This document shows, in pieces, positions 35,457-43,478 of a stretch of DNA of 64,000 nt. Both the position numbers and the translations under genes were made by a program. The notes under the pieces are model-generated. The model ran no database searches and was not told the origin of the DNA. It saw nothing but the letters and a program-made list of their open reading frames with translations. Every line of letters begins with the position of its first letter. Within the stretch, counting starts at the first letter, position 1. Source of the stretch: Thermohalobaculum sp039822785 (GTDB taxonomy: Bacteria; Pseudomonadota; Alphaproteobacteria; Rhodobacterales; Rhodobacteraceae); assembly GCA_039822785.1 (NCBI GenBank), contig JBCBMO010000004.1:310001-374000 (forward strand), in the 5' to 3' direction.

Positions 35457-36806
35457 ATGTCGTGCCTTCGCCGCGTCCTGGCGGTCTGCGCCTGTCTGCT
35501 CGCCTTGCCGGCCTTTGCCGGGGAGGCGGGCTTCCTTCGGCTCGAAGGGCACGGCGGTCCGGTCAAGGGGATCGCCGTCTCGCCCCAGGCGGACCGCGCG
35601 CTGACCGCCAGTTTCGACAATGCGCTCGGCCTGTGGTCGATGCCCGAGGGGCACCATCTGGGCTGGCTCGAGGGGCATGAGGCGGCCGCCAACGCGGTCG
35701 TCTTTCTGCCAGGCAACCGGGCGCTCTCGGCCGGCGACGATTTTCGCCTGATCCTCTGGGATCTCGCCACGCGCCAGGAGATCCGCCGCTACGAGGGGCA
35801 TCGCGGCAAGATCATCGCCCTCGCCGTCTCGCCGGACGGCAGCATGGCGGCCTCCGCCGGCTGGGACGGGGTCATCGGTCTGTGGCAGCTTGAGACCGGC
35901 GAGGTCCGCTGGTTGGAGGGGCATACGGCCAATGTGAACGACGTCGCCTTCGGGCCCGGGGGCGCGGTGCTCTACAGCGCGGGCTACGACGGCACCCTGC
36001 GGCGCTGGGATCTGAACGACACCAGCCACACGCCCTATTCGGTCGTGGTCAGCCATGGCTTCGGGCTCAATCACCTGGAGCTGAGCGCCGAGGCCGGCTG
36101 GGTCGCCTATGGCGCGGTCGATGGCACGGTCCGGGTGCGTGACTTGGCGACGGGCGAGACCCTGGCGGACATGACCGCCGAGCGAAAGCCGATCCTCGCC
36201 CTCGACCTGAGCGCCGACGGGCAGCTCGCCGTCGGCGACGGCGAGGGCTACATCATGGTCATCGACACCGCCGACTGGTCGGTCGAGCGGGACTTTCGCG
36301 CCGCCCTGCGCGGCCCCATCTGGGCGCTGGCCTGGGAGGGCGCCGGGCGGCTGCTGGCGGGCGGCATCGCGGACGAGGCGGCGGCCTGGCCCGTCAGCGA
36401 ACGCGTGGACAGCGCGCTCTTTGCCGATGGGCCGCGGTCCTTCCACGCTGATCCGGGCGAGATGTCGAACGGTGAGCGCCAGTTCATGCGCAAATGCTCG
36501 ATCTGCCACAGCCTGGAGCCTGAGGGCGGGCGCAAGGCCGGGCCCACTCTCTGGGGTGTCTTCGGGCGCAAGGCCGGCACCCTCGCGGGGTATCGCTATT
36601 CCGATGCCCTGATCGGCAGCCCCATCATCTGGTCCGACGCGACCATTGCCCAGCTTTTCCGCGACGGGCCGGATGTGGTGACCCCGGGCTCCAAGATGCC
36701 GGTGCAGCGCATCGCGGAGGAGGCTGACCGCCGCGACCTCGTCGCCTTTCTGCGGGCGCGGACGATCCCGGAAAACGGGATCGATGCAGCAGAGAAGTCG
36801 GACTGA
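35457..36806 (+). CDS. WD40-repeat protein fused to a C-terminal cytochrome c domain
   Basis: This 449-residue periplasmic protein starts with a signal peptide (about 1-21, ending PAFAG). WD40-like repeats follow (about 25-330), for example LEGHGGPVKGIAVSP, YEGHRGKIIALAVSP and LEGHTANVNDVAFGP, with W-D or W-x-L ends, about six or seven blades. A class I cytochrome c follows with heme motif CSICH (near 347-351) and a probable axial Met in GSKMPVQ. It is 6 bp after the FDH-gamma-like gene, so the two are probably co-transcribed. It may receive electrons from, or dock, the membrane cytochrome; that role is inference. Confidence 0.88.
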   Translation: MSCLRRVLAVCACLLALPAFAGEAGFLRLEGHGGPVKGIAVSPQADRALTASFDNALGLWSMPEGHHLGWLEGHEAAANAVVFLPGNRALSAGDDFRLILWDLATRQEIRRYEGHRGKIIALAVSPDGSMAASAGWDGVIGLWQLETGEVRWLEGHTANVNDVAFGPGGAVLYSAGYDGTLRRWDLNDTSHTPYSVVVSHGFGLNHLELSAEAGWVAYGAVDGTVRVRDLATGETLADMTAERKPILALDLSADGQLAVGDGEGYIMVIDTADWSVERDFRAALRGPIWALAWEGAGRLLAGGIADEAAAWPVSERVDSALFADGPRSFHADPGEMSNGERQFMRKCSICHSLEPEGGRKAGPTLWGVFGRKAGTLAGYRYSDALIGSPIIWSDATIAQLFRDGPDVVTPGSKMPVQRIAEEADRRDLVAFLRARTIPENGIDAAEKSD

Positions 36807-36876
36807 CACCACCGGCTGCGGGTGTTACACCCTGAGAAAACGGATGCGCTGAGCGCGCCTGACAGGGAAGATGTCC

Positions 36877-37005
36877 ATGAAGTCCTTCGTGTTCGCCCTC
36901 GCCGCCATGGCGGTGTTCTCCGTGGCCGCCTACTACGGCCTCAACGCAATCGGGCTGAGTTCCGAGAATGTGTTTCAAAACAGCGACGCCGTTCGTCTCG
37001 ACTGA
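36877..37005 (+). CDS. 42-residue single-span membrane peptide
   Basis: This short gene starts MKSFVFALAAMAVF, forms one hydrophobic helix (about 3-26) and ends NSDAVRLD. An AGGGAAG ribosome site is six bases before the ATG at 36877; an in-frame ATG at 36871 is also possible. It is 70 bp after the WD40-cytochrome gene on the same strand. Short proteins with this layout (N-terminal helix, then a Ser/Asn/Asp-Val-Arg-Leu end) are common in Rhodobacterales. Function unknown. Confidence 0.65.
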   Translation: MKSFVFALAAMAVFSVAAYYGLNAIGLSSENVFQNSDAVRLD

Positions 37006-37104
37006 GCGCACCATCCCCTAGGGTCATCTGTTAGGGTCGCGCCGGCCGGCCCCGCCCAGGCGATGCGCTGGAAGCTGGCCTAGGCCACAGGGGGAAGGGC
37101 GGCC

Positions 37105-38028
37105 GTGCTTGCCTTGGCGATGATCATCGACGCGATCCTCGGCGAGCCAAAGGCGCTGTGGGATCGCGTGCCCCATCCGGTGGTCCTCATGGGCCGTCTC
37201 ATCACCATCCTCGAGGAGGGCCTGAACAGCGGGCCCCTGCGCCACGCCAAGGGGGTGCTCGCGCTCCTCATCCTGATCCTGGTTTGCGGGGCCCCGGCGC
37301 TGTTCCTGTCGATCTCGCTCTTCCAGGGTGTCTTCGAGGTCGTCATCGCCGCGATCCTGCTGTCGCAGCGCAGCCTGATCGATCACGTGGGCGCCGTGGC
37401 GAAGGGGTTGAGCCGCAGCCTGGAGGAAGGGCGCAGCGCCGTCGCTCAGATCGTCGGGCGGGACGTACAGACGCTGGACCAACAAGGGGTGGCCCGCGCG
37501 GCCATCGAGAGCGGTGCCGAGAACTTCTCCGACGGCGTCGTGGCGCCCGCCTTCTGGTTCCTGCTGCTCGGCTTGCCGGGTATCGTCGTCTACAAGGCGA
37601 TCAACACCGCCGACAGCATGATCGGCCACCGCAGCGACCGCTACCGGGAGTTCGGCTGGGCGGCGGCGCGGCTGGACGATCTGGTGAACCTGATCCCCGC
37701 GCGTCTGGCGGGGTTCCTGATCTGCGCGGCCGGCGGGGGCAAGGCGGCGGCGGAGATCATGATGCGCGATGCCTGGCTCCATCGCAGCCCCAATGCCGGC
37801 TGGCCGGAGGCGGCGATGGCGGCCTCCCTGGGTATCCGTCTGGCCGGGCCGCGGGTCTACGATGGCGCGCTGACGGACGACCCCTGGCTGAACGCCATCG
37901 CCGACCGGCCCGTCACCGCAAAGGACATCGAAGCCTCGGTCACGATCCTCTGGAAGGCCTGGGTCATGCTCTTGGCGGTCGCCGCGGTCCTCGGCGGCTT
38001 CTGGCTCCTGCTCGGCTTCTTGTTCTGA
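37105..38028 (+). CDS. cobD: Adenosylcobinamide-phosphate synthase CobD/CbiB
   Basis: This 307-residue membrane protein attaches the aminopropanol linker to adenosylcobyric acid in cobalamin synthesis. The family motifs EPKALWDRVPHPVVLMG near the N-terminus, ESGAENFSDGVVAP and YKAINTADSMIGHRS are all present, with several membrane helices. It starts with GTG at 37105 after AGGGGGAAGGG. It opens the cobalamin block but is separated from cobT by a minus-strand gene. No cobalamin riboswitch was recognised upstream. Confidence 0.92.
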   Translation: MLALAMIIDAILGEPKALWDRVPHPVVLMGRLITILEEGLNSGPLRHAKGVLALLILILVCGAPALFLSISLFQGVFEVVIAAILLSQRSLIDHVGAVAKGLSRSLEEGRSAVAQIVGRDVQTLDQQGVARAAIESGAENFSDGVVAPAFWFLLLGLPGIVVYKAINTADSMIGHRSDRYREFGWAAARLDDLVNLIPARLAGFLICAAGGGKAAAEIMMRDAWLHRSPNAGWPEAAMAASLGIRLAGPRVYDGALTDDPWLNAIADRPVTAKDIEASVTILWKAWVMLLAVAAVLGGFWLLLGFLF

Positions 38029-38059
38029 CCCTGACTGAGGGCACCGCGGCTTCGCTTCG

Positions 38060-38983
38060 CTAAGGTCCCGTCGACGCCGCCGCGACCTCCGCGGCCCAGC
38101 CTGCGCCCAGGATCCAGGCTTCCTCGGTCGTTGCAACGTGCGCCTCGGCGGCTGACAGACCATCTGGCGGTCCAGCAAACAGCGGCCCGAGGGTGCCCTG
38201 CCGGTCGAGGGTCGAGAGCGCGGTCGCCAGCAACCGGACCTGTGCGCAGTCCTTTATTTCGCCCGGCTGCCGCGCCTTTGCCACCGCCTTGGCGATGAGC
38301 GAGGGATAGACCTCCGCCAGCACGATCCGGCCTTCAGGCGTCGCCATCAGCCCGGTCTCGAAGGGCCAGACCGCGAGATGCCGCCCCAGCGCGCCGCGGC
38401 GCAGCCGTTCGAGCATCGCGATCCCGGTCAGCGCCTGGCTGCCCACCGAGCCGATATAGGCAAGCTGCCAGCAGGAGCTGACGGCACGCACCCTGGCATC
38501 GGCCAGCCGCCGCTCCGGCACCAAGCCGTCGCGCAGCAGCGCCGGTTTGCGCGGCCCCAGCGTCGGCGCCACCGCCGTCGCGGGACAGCCCCAGAACGGC
38601 CCCTCACCCGGCCCGAAACCGGCGTTCAGCGCGGCGGCGAGGGCGAAGCGGTTGTTCCTGTTGCGCGGGCCTTCCTGGATGCCGTCCGCCAGCCGCGCCC
38701 AGACGCCCCGCCAATCGCGGGGCTGCCCCGGCGCGGCCATCCGCTCTGCAGCGCCCTTCGGATAGCCGAAGGGAAAGTCGAAACCCGCCAGCACCCGGTC
38801 ACCCGCGGCGATGGCGGCGCCGAAGCGAGCGGTGAGCCAACCCTCCGCCGCCGTGCGGGTGGGAAGGTTCTCGATCTCCATCCCCTCGCGCCCCAGGGCG
38901 GCGACCCAGATGCTGTCCGCCCCCAGGCTCGGGCTGCTGGCCGCCGACCAGTCGACCATGATGTGGATGTCGAAGAGCGCCAT
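38060..38983 (-). CDS. Conserved hypothetical protein in the cobalamin cluster (DUF429/RNase H-like)
   Basis: This 307-residue protein begins MALFDIHIMVDWSAAS and contains VLAGFDFPFGYP, WPFETG and LAEVYPSLI. These acidic blocks (D in the first strand, FDFPFG, and E in the late segment) resemble an RNase H-like fold as in DUF429 proteins. Similar genes near cobalamin loci are sometimes labelled CbiG, which this sequence does not resemble. It sits on the opposite strand between cobD and cobT. Enzymatic function unknown. Confidence 0.6.
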   Translation of the reverse strand: MALFDIHIMVDWSAASSPSLGADSIWVAALGREGMEIENLPTRTAAEGWLTARFGAAIAAGDRVLAGFDFPFGYPKGAAERMAAPGQPRDWRGVWARLADGIQEGPRNRNNRFALAAALNAGFGPGEGPFWGCPATAVAPTLGPRKPALLRDGLVPERRLADARVRAVSSCWQLAYIGSVGSQALTGIAMLERLRRGALGRHLAVWPFETGLMATPEGRIVLAEVYPSLIAKAVAKARQPGEIKDCAQVRLLATALSTLDRQGTLGPLFAGPPDGLSAAEAHVATTEEAWILGAGWAAEVAAASTGP

Positions 38984-39109
38984 AATCGCGCCCGCTTAGC
39001 GCGCCCCGGCCGGTGGCGCCATCGCTTGGCCGTCGCGCCTTGCATCGCGCGCAGGCGCCGGGCCAGATGCAGGCAGGAGCCGGGGAGACACCCGGCAGCG
39101 GAGGGGCGC

Positions 39110-40189
39110 ATGGACGGCAGGGACACGTTACCGGGGCAGGGGGTGGTCCTGCCCGAGCAGCAGATCCCCGCACCGCCCGCGGGGCTGGAGGAGGCTGTCC
39201 GCGCCGCCTGGGCCGAAAAGACCATGCCGCCCGGCGCCCTGGGGGGGCTGATCGACCTCTCGGTGGCGCTCGCCGGGGCTCAGCAGACCGCCACCCCCGC
39301 CGCCCGCCCGGCGGAGGCGCTGATCTTCGCCGCCGATCACGGCCTGGTGGCGGAGGGGGTTTCGGCCTGGCCCTCGGCCGTCACCGCGCTGATGGTCGAG
39401 ACCATCGCCAGCGGCGACGCGGCCTCTGCGGTCCTGGCGCGCGCTGCCAGCGTGCCGCTGTCGCTGGTCGATGTCGGCGTCGCCGCCGCCTATCGCACGC
39501 CGCCACCGGGCCTGATCGACCGCAAGATCCGCGATGGCACCCGGAACGCGGCGGTCGAGGACGCGCTGCTGGCGGCGGAAGTGACCTCAGCCCTCGGCGT
39601 CGGGGCTGAGGTGGCGGAGGCGGCCTTGTCCCGCGGCGCCCGGGTTCTCATCCTCGGCGAGATGGGCATCGGCAATACCTCCGCCGCGGCGCTGGTGGCC
39701 CAGGCGGTGACCGATCTGCCGCTGGAGGGGTTGGTCGGCCCGGGCGCAGGGCTCGATGCGCCCGGCATCGACCGCAAACGCGCCGTGCTCCGCCAGGCGG
39801 TTGCGCGCCGCCCTGGGCGCCTCTCGGCCCCGGAGGCGTTGGCCGCCTTCGGTGGGCTCGAGATCGCCGCCATGGCGGGCGCCATGATCGCCGGTGCTGC
39901 GGGGCGGGCGGCGGTTCTGGTCGACGGGTTCATCGCGACGTCCGCCGCGCTCGTCGCTCTCGCCGCCCGGCCGGAGATCCGGCCCGCGCTGATCTTCGCC
40001 CATCGCTCCGCCGAGCCGGGTCATGCCCTGATGCTCGACCACCTGGGCGCCCGCCCGATCCTGGGCCTCGATCTGCGCCTTGGCGAGGGGAGCGGGGCCC
40101 TGACCGCCTTTCCCCTGGTCGAGGCGGCCGCGCGGCTCTTGTCGGAGATGGCGACCTTCCGCTCCGCCGGGATCGACGGCGGTGCCTGA
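39110..40189 (+). CDS. cobT: Nicotinate-nucleotide:dimethylbenzimidazole phosphoribosyltransferase CobT
   Basis: This 359-residue enzyme makes alpha-ribazole phosphate from dimethylbenzimidazole and nicotinate mononucleotide. Signature segments are FAADHGLVAEGVSAWP, GEMGIGNTSAAA and the C-terminal LRLGEGSGA with the catalytic Glu. The start ATG at 39110 follows GGAGGGG; the frame is open far upstream on the strand opposite the hypothetical gene, without homology. It is followed four bases later, or 36 with the chosen start, by cobS in the nucleotide-loop assembly order cobT-cobS-cobC-cobU. Confidence 0.94.
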   Translation: MDGRDTLPGQGVVLPEQQIPAPPAGLEEAVRAAWAEKTMPPGALGGLIDLSVALAGAQQTATPAARPAEALIFAADHGLVAEGVSAWPSAVTALMVETIASGDAASAVLARAASVPLSLVDVGVAAAYRTPPPGLIDRKIRDGTRNAAVEDALLAAEVTSALGVGAEVAEAALSRGARVLILGEMGIGNTSAAALVAQAVTDLPLEGLVGPGAGLDAPGIDRKRAVLRQAVARRPGRLSAPEALAAFGGLEIAAMAGAMIAGAAGRAAVLVDGFIATSAALVALAARPEIRPALIFAHRSAEPGHALMLDHLGARPILGLDLRLGEGSGALTAFPLVEAAARLLSEMATFRSAGIDGGA

Positions 40190-40225
40190 GCGATGGCCTT
40201 GGACCGCGCACCCCGGGAGCCGAGG

Positions 40226-41047
40226 ATGACGCCGCTCGCCGCCGCCCGGGCGGAGGGGCGGGCGGCGCTGAGCGCGTTGCAGTTCGCCACGCGCCTGCCG
40301 GTCCCCGATCCGGGGTGGGAGCCCGGGCGCATGGCCCTCGCCGCCGCCTGGCTGCCGCTGGCAGGGGCGCTCACGGGGGCGCTGGCCGGGGGCGTCTACG
40401 CCGCGGCGCTGACGGTGCTGCCGCCGCTTGCGGCAGCGGTGGTCGCGGTGGCGGCGCTCCTCTGGCTCACCGGCGCGCTGCACGAGGATGGCCTCGCGGA
40501 TCTCGCCGACGCCACCGGCGGGCAGGCGAGCCCGGAGCGGGCACGGGAGATCATGCGCGACAGCCGCCTCGGCACCTATGGCGTGCTGAGCCTGGTCGTG
40601 CTGATCCTGCTGCGCGTCACGGCCCTCGCGACCCTCTCAGCGGGCGAGGGCGTCGTCGCGCTCATCCTCGCGGGCGCGATCGGCAGGGCGGCGCTCCTCG
40701 CCGTGGCCACCGCGCTGCCGCCAGCGCAGGCCGAGGGGCTGGGCGCGGCCCTCGTCACCGCCGACGGCGTGGCAGCGGTGGCCCGGCGCTTTCGCCCGCG
40801 GGCCCTGGTGTCCCTCGCCGTGACTGCCGGGGCGGCGGTGGTTGTCGCAGGGGCGGCCGGCCTGGCAGCCCTCGCCGCGGCGGGGGTCTTGGCAGCGCTC
40901 CTTGCTCGAATCGCCATGCGGCGCCTCGGCGGCGCCACGGGCGATGTCTATGGCGCCGTCGCGGCGGCGGGGGAGGCAGCGGCGCTTCTGGCGCTCAGCG
41001 CCGCGACGGAGGCATCTCTGCCCGCGCGAGGTGCCGATGCGTCGTGA
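40226..41047 (+). CDS. cobS: Adenosylcobinamide-GDP ribazoletransferase CobS
   Basis: This 273-residue membrane enzyme joins adenosylcobinamide-GDP and alpha-ribazole (phosphate) to give cobalamin. ALQFATRLPVP near the N-terminus, the metal-binding HEDGLADLADATGG (near residues 91-104) and GDVYGA near the C-terminus are diagnostic, with five or more helices. The ATG at 40226 follows GGGAG; the ATG at 40193 gives 11 more residues. The 3-prime end overlaps cobC by 11 bases. Confidence 0.93.
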   Translation: MTPLAAARAEGRAALSALQFATRLPVPDPGWEPGRMALAAAWLPLAGALTGALAGGVYAAALTVLPPLAAAVVAVAALLWLTGALHEDGLADLADATGGQASPERAREIMRDSRLGTYGVLSLVVLILLRVTALATLSAGEGVVALILAGAIGRAALLAVATALPPAQAEGLGAALVTADGVAAVARRFRPRALVSLAVTAGAAVVVAGAAGLAALAAAGVLAALLARIAMRRLGGATGDVYGAVAAAGEAAALLALSAATEASLPARGADAS

Positions 41048-41624
41048 GATCACCACCGGTGCGGGGCAGCCCGTGGAAACAGAGACGCAGATCATCCTGT
41101 TGCGTCACCCCAGGGTCGCCGCCTCGGGCCTCTGCTATGGGCGCAGCGATGTCCCGCTGACCGAGAGCGCGCCGTCGGAGATCGCCGAGGCGCTGGCTGC
41201 CGCGCCACTGCTCACCGCGGTCTGGCGTAGCCCCGCCCGACGGACGGAGAGCCTCGCGGGTGCCTTGGCCGCGCGTGACGAGGTCGCCATCCGGATCGAT
41301 CCGCGCCTGGCCGAACTCGACTTCGGCGCCTGGGAGGGGATGGCCTGGGAGGCAATCCCCCGCCCAGAGCTGGACCACTGGGCCGAGGATCCGCTGCAGC
41401 GCGCGCCGCCCGGCGGCGAAGCCTTCGCCACCATGCTCGAGCGGGTCGCGGCCGTCTTGTCTGTTGTCCCCGCCGGGGCGGCCGTGGTGAGCCATGCCGG
41501 CGTCATCCGCGCGGCGCGGATGGTTTTGGAGGGGGCGTCCTTCGAGGCGGTCTTCGCGGCCTCGGTCCCTTATGCCACCCCGCTCATGCTGCGCCGGTCC
41601 CGGAGGGATGCATGGCACACCTGA
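41037..41624 (+). CDS. cobC: Alpha-ribazole phosphatase CobC (histidine phosphatase family)
   Basis: This 195-residue histidine phosphatase has the catalytic histidine in LLRHPRV, where Pro replaces the usual Gly of the RHG motif, followed by GLCYGRSDVPL, typical of CobC. ELDFGAWEGMAWE and the second histidine in VVSHAGVIRAA complete the active site. It removes the 5-prime phosphate of ribazole or cobalamin phosphate. It overlaps cobS upstream and cobU downstream, so the four genes are tightly coupled. Confidence 0.9.
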   Translation: MRREITTGAGQPVETETQIILLRHPRVAASGLCYGRSDVPLTESAPSEIAEALAAAPLLTAVWRSPARRTESLAGALAARDEVAIRIDPRLAELDFGAWEGMAWEAIPRPELDHWAEDPLQRAPPGGEAFATMLERVAAVLSVVPAGAAVVSHAGVIRAARMVLEGASFEAVFAASVPYATPLMLRRSRRDAWHT

Positions 41625-42121
41625 CTCTGATCCTCGGCGGTGCCCGCTCTGGCAAATCCGCGCGGGCCCTGGCCTTGGCGCCCGCCCCGCCGCGGCGCTT
41701 TATCGCGACCGCTGAGGCACTGGACGGCGAGATGGCCGAGCGGATCGCGCGGCACCGCCAGGAGCGGGCGCCGGATTGGGCGCTGTCGGAGGTGCCCCTG
41801 GACCTTGCCGAGGCGCTGGGTGAGCACGGGATCGCCTCGGGCGTCATGGTGGTGGATTGCCTGACCCTCTGGCTGTCGAACCTGATGCACCACGAGCGCG
41901 ACGTGGCGGCGGCGACCGAGGCCCTGTTGTCGGCGGCGGCAGCGGCGCCCGGGCGGATCGTCATGGTCTCGAACGAAGTCGGCATGGGCCTTGCGCCGAT
42001 GAACGCCCTCGGCCGCGCCTTCCGCGATGCCCAGGGGCGTCTCAACCAACGGGTCGCTGCGTCGGCCAACCGGGTCGAGTTCGTGGCAGCAGGCTTGCCC
42101 ATCACGCTCAAAGCCGACTGA
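41612..42121 (+). CDS. cobU: Bifunctional adenosylcobinamide kinase/guanylyltransferase CobU (CobP)
   Basis: This 169-residue enzyme phosphorylates adenosylcobinamide and transfers GMP to it. It has the P-loop GGARSGKS (9-16), the guanylylated histidine in ARHRQERAPDW, and the family end VSNEVGMGLAPMNALGRAFRDAQG (about 127-150). It overlaps cobC by 13 bases and closes the cobTSCU group. Confidence 0.94.
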   Translation: MAHLTLILGGARSGKSARALALAPAPPRRFIATAEALDGEMAERIARHRQERAPDWALSEVPLDLAEALGEHGIASGVMVVDCLTLWLSNLMHHERDVAAATEALLSAAAAAPGRIVMVSNEVGMGLAPMNALGRAFRDAQGRLNQRVAASANRVEFVAAGLPITLKAD

Positions 42122-42489
42122 AGCGCGTCCGCGACGGGCGCCGTCATCACGATGGGCTCGGGAGCGGCTGACGCCCGCGAGCCCGGCCCCCTAAGGTCGT
42201 CAATGACCCCCCGACGTCCCGCTTCGGGGCCCCGTGCCCACCCTGCATCGATGATGCGCCGAGGGTGGCTAACATCTGCCTAACCTTCTGAGTGGTAGGC
42301 CAACGTCGCTGTCGTTTGTTTCCGCTTAGGGCTCGGGAGGGAGCGAGGCGGGCACGCAAGCCGTGGCGGCAGCTCCGATCAGTTTCACATCCGCTCCTGG
42401 CCCTTCACGGAACGTTGGTGGCTGTAGCGCTCATCATCGCTCAAGGGCGGGCCGGCGGCCAAACCGCGGCAGGGTGGCGCCGGTGGTCT
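42122..42489. other. Intergenic stretch, no gene recognised
   Basis: This 368-bp gap lies between cobU and the end of the XRE regulator gene. No frame has convincing composition. No clear hairpin with a T run was found, and no RNA family was recognised. Confidence 0.4.
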
Positions 42490-43326
42490 TCACTGGCGCG
42501 TCGTGACCCCTGCGGCCAGGTCCTGAAGCGTCAGGTGTACCCGATCCGCAGGTACCACGGCCGCGCGCACCAAGCCGTCGAACAGGCGGGCGAGCCGGCG
42601 CACGTCCTCCGCGGCCGAGAGGACGAGGTAGTCGGTGCCGAGATAGAGCGCCGCGCGCATGGGCCCAAAGACCGTCACGGGCGCCGCGAAGGTGCGCCGG
42701 CCGTCGAAGAGATGCAGGCGCAACGCGGGGTAATGCGCCTCGCTCAGCGCCGCTATATGGCGAAGCTGCGCTCGGCGCGCCACCGGCCCAAAGCCCGCCC
42801 AAAGCCCAGTGCCCGTCACCAGATCATCCAGGGTCTGGCGCGGCATGGCGATCTCCAGATCGCTCTCTCCCAGGGCGAGCGAACTCAGTCTCTCGCGCCC
42901 CGCCGTCGCCGCGGTCCAAACGCCCTGTCCGACGGCGGCAAAATCGTCGAGGCACAACTGCTCAGGCAGCTGAGCGGGCACGTAGCGGATCTTGTGCCCC
43001 GCCGCCTCGCGGTGCCAGCGGGCGATGGGGCTCTCGCCATCGGCGCTCTCCGCCGCCTCGATCTCCATGGCCGGGGCGAGTTCGCGTGCCGCATCCTCCG
43101 CATGGGAGAGGCCGAGCAGCCAGTCGCTGCTGGCCCCGGTCCCCTCGGCGATGCGCCGCACGGCCTCGGCGCGCGGCAGGCGCGTGCTGCCGGGGCTCAG
43201 CAAGGCGGTGAGCGCGCTGCGGTCAAGCCCGCAGGCCCGGGACAACCCGCTCACGCCGCCGGGATGGCGCGCAACCAGCTGGCGGATCCGTTCCGCCACC
43301 AGCACGCAGAGCGCTCGTTTGTCCAT
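42490..43326 (-). CDS. XRE-type helix-turn-helix regulator with a large C-terminal domain
   Basis: In this 278-residue regulator the N-terminal helix-turn-helix (about 8-70) includes GVSGLSRACGLDRSALTALLS and GTGASSDWLLGL. The C-terminal 190 residues form an unrecognised domain containing FGPMRAALYLGTDYLVLS. It is divergent from a fatty acid desaturase with a 152-bp gap full of palindromes, so it probably controls the desaturase and itself, perhaps responding to a lipid or acyl-CoA; that is inference. Confidence 0.85.
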   Translation of the reverse strand: MDKRALCVLVAERIRQLVARHPGGVSGLSRACGLDRSALTALLSPGSTRLPRAEAVRRIAEGTGASSDWLLGLSHAEDAARELAPAMEIEAAESADGESPIARWHREAAGHKIRYVPAQLPEQLCLDDFAAVGQGVWTAATAGRERLSSLALGESDLEIAMPRQTLDDLVTGTGLWAGFGPVARRAQLRHIAALSEAHYPALRLHLFDGRRTFAAPVTVFGPMRAALYLGTDYLVLSAAEDVRRLARLFDGLVRAAVVPADRVHLTLQDLAAGVTTRQ

Positions 43327-43330
43327 TTGG

Positions 43331-43420
43331 CGTGGAAACCTCTCATCTGCCGTGGATCCACGCTTACTGCCAGCTTCGCGATGTAAATTCCATGCTTCCG
43401 CAACGAAAATGATACATCGC
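43331..43420. promoter_or_regulatory. Palindromic sites in the regulator-desaturase divergent promoter
   Basis: CGTGGATCCACG (43351-43362) is a perfect 12-bp palindrome, with another CGTGGA half-site 20 bp earlier at 43331. GCGATGTA (43378-43385) and TACATCGC (43413-43420) form a perfect 8-bp inverted repeat 27 bp apart. All lie between the two divergent start codons and are candidate operators for the XRE-type protein. Confidence 0.5.
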
Positions 43421-43478
43421 AGCCGCGTGATTGACGGCGTTAGCCTTTGAGCGTTGCGTCACGCTCACCGGTTTCAGG

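Noticed and set aside
39000..39109. Possible cobalamin riboswitch upstream of cobT (GCAGGCAGGAGCC near 39,070)
   Set aside because: Only a loose similarity to the B12 box; the rest of the conserved core could not be found there or upstream of cobD.
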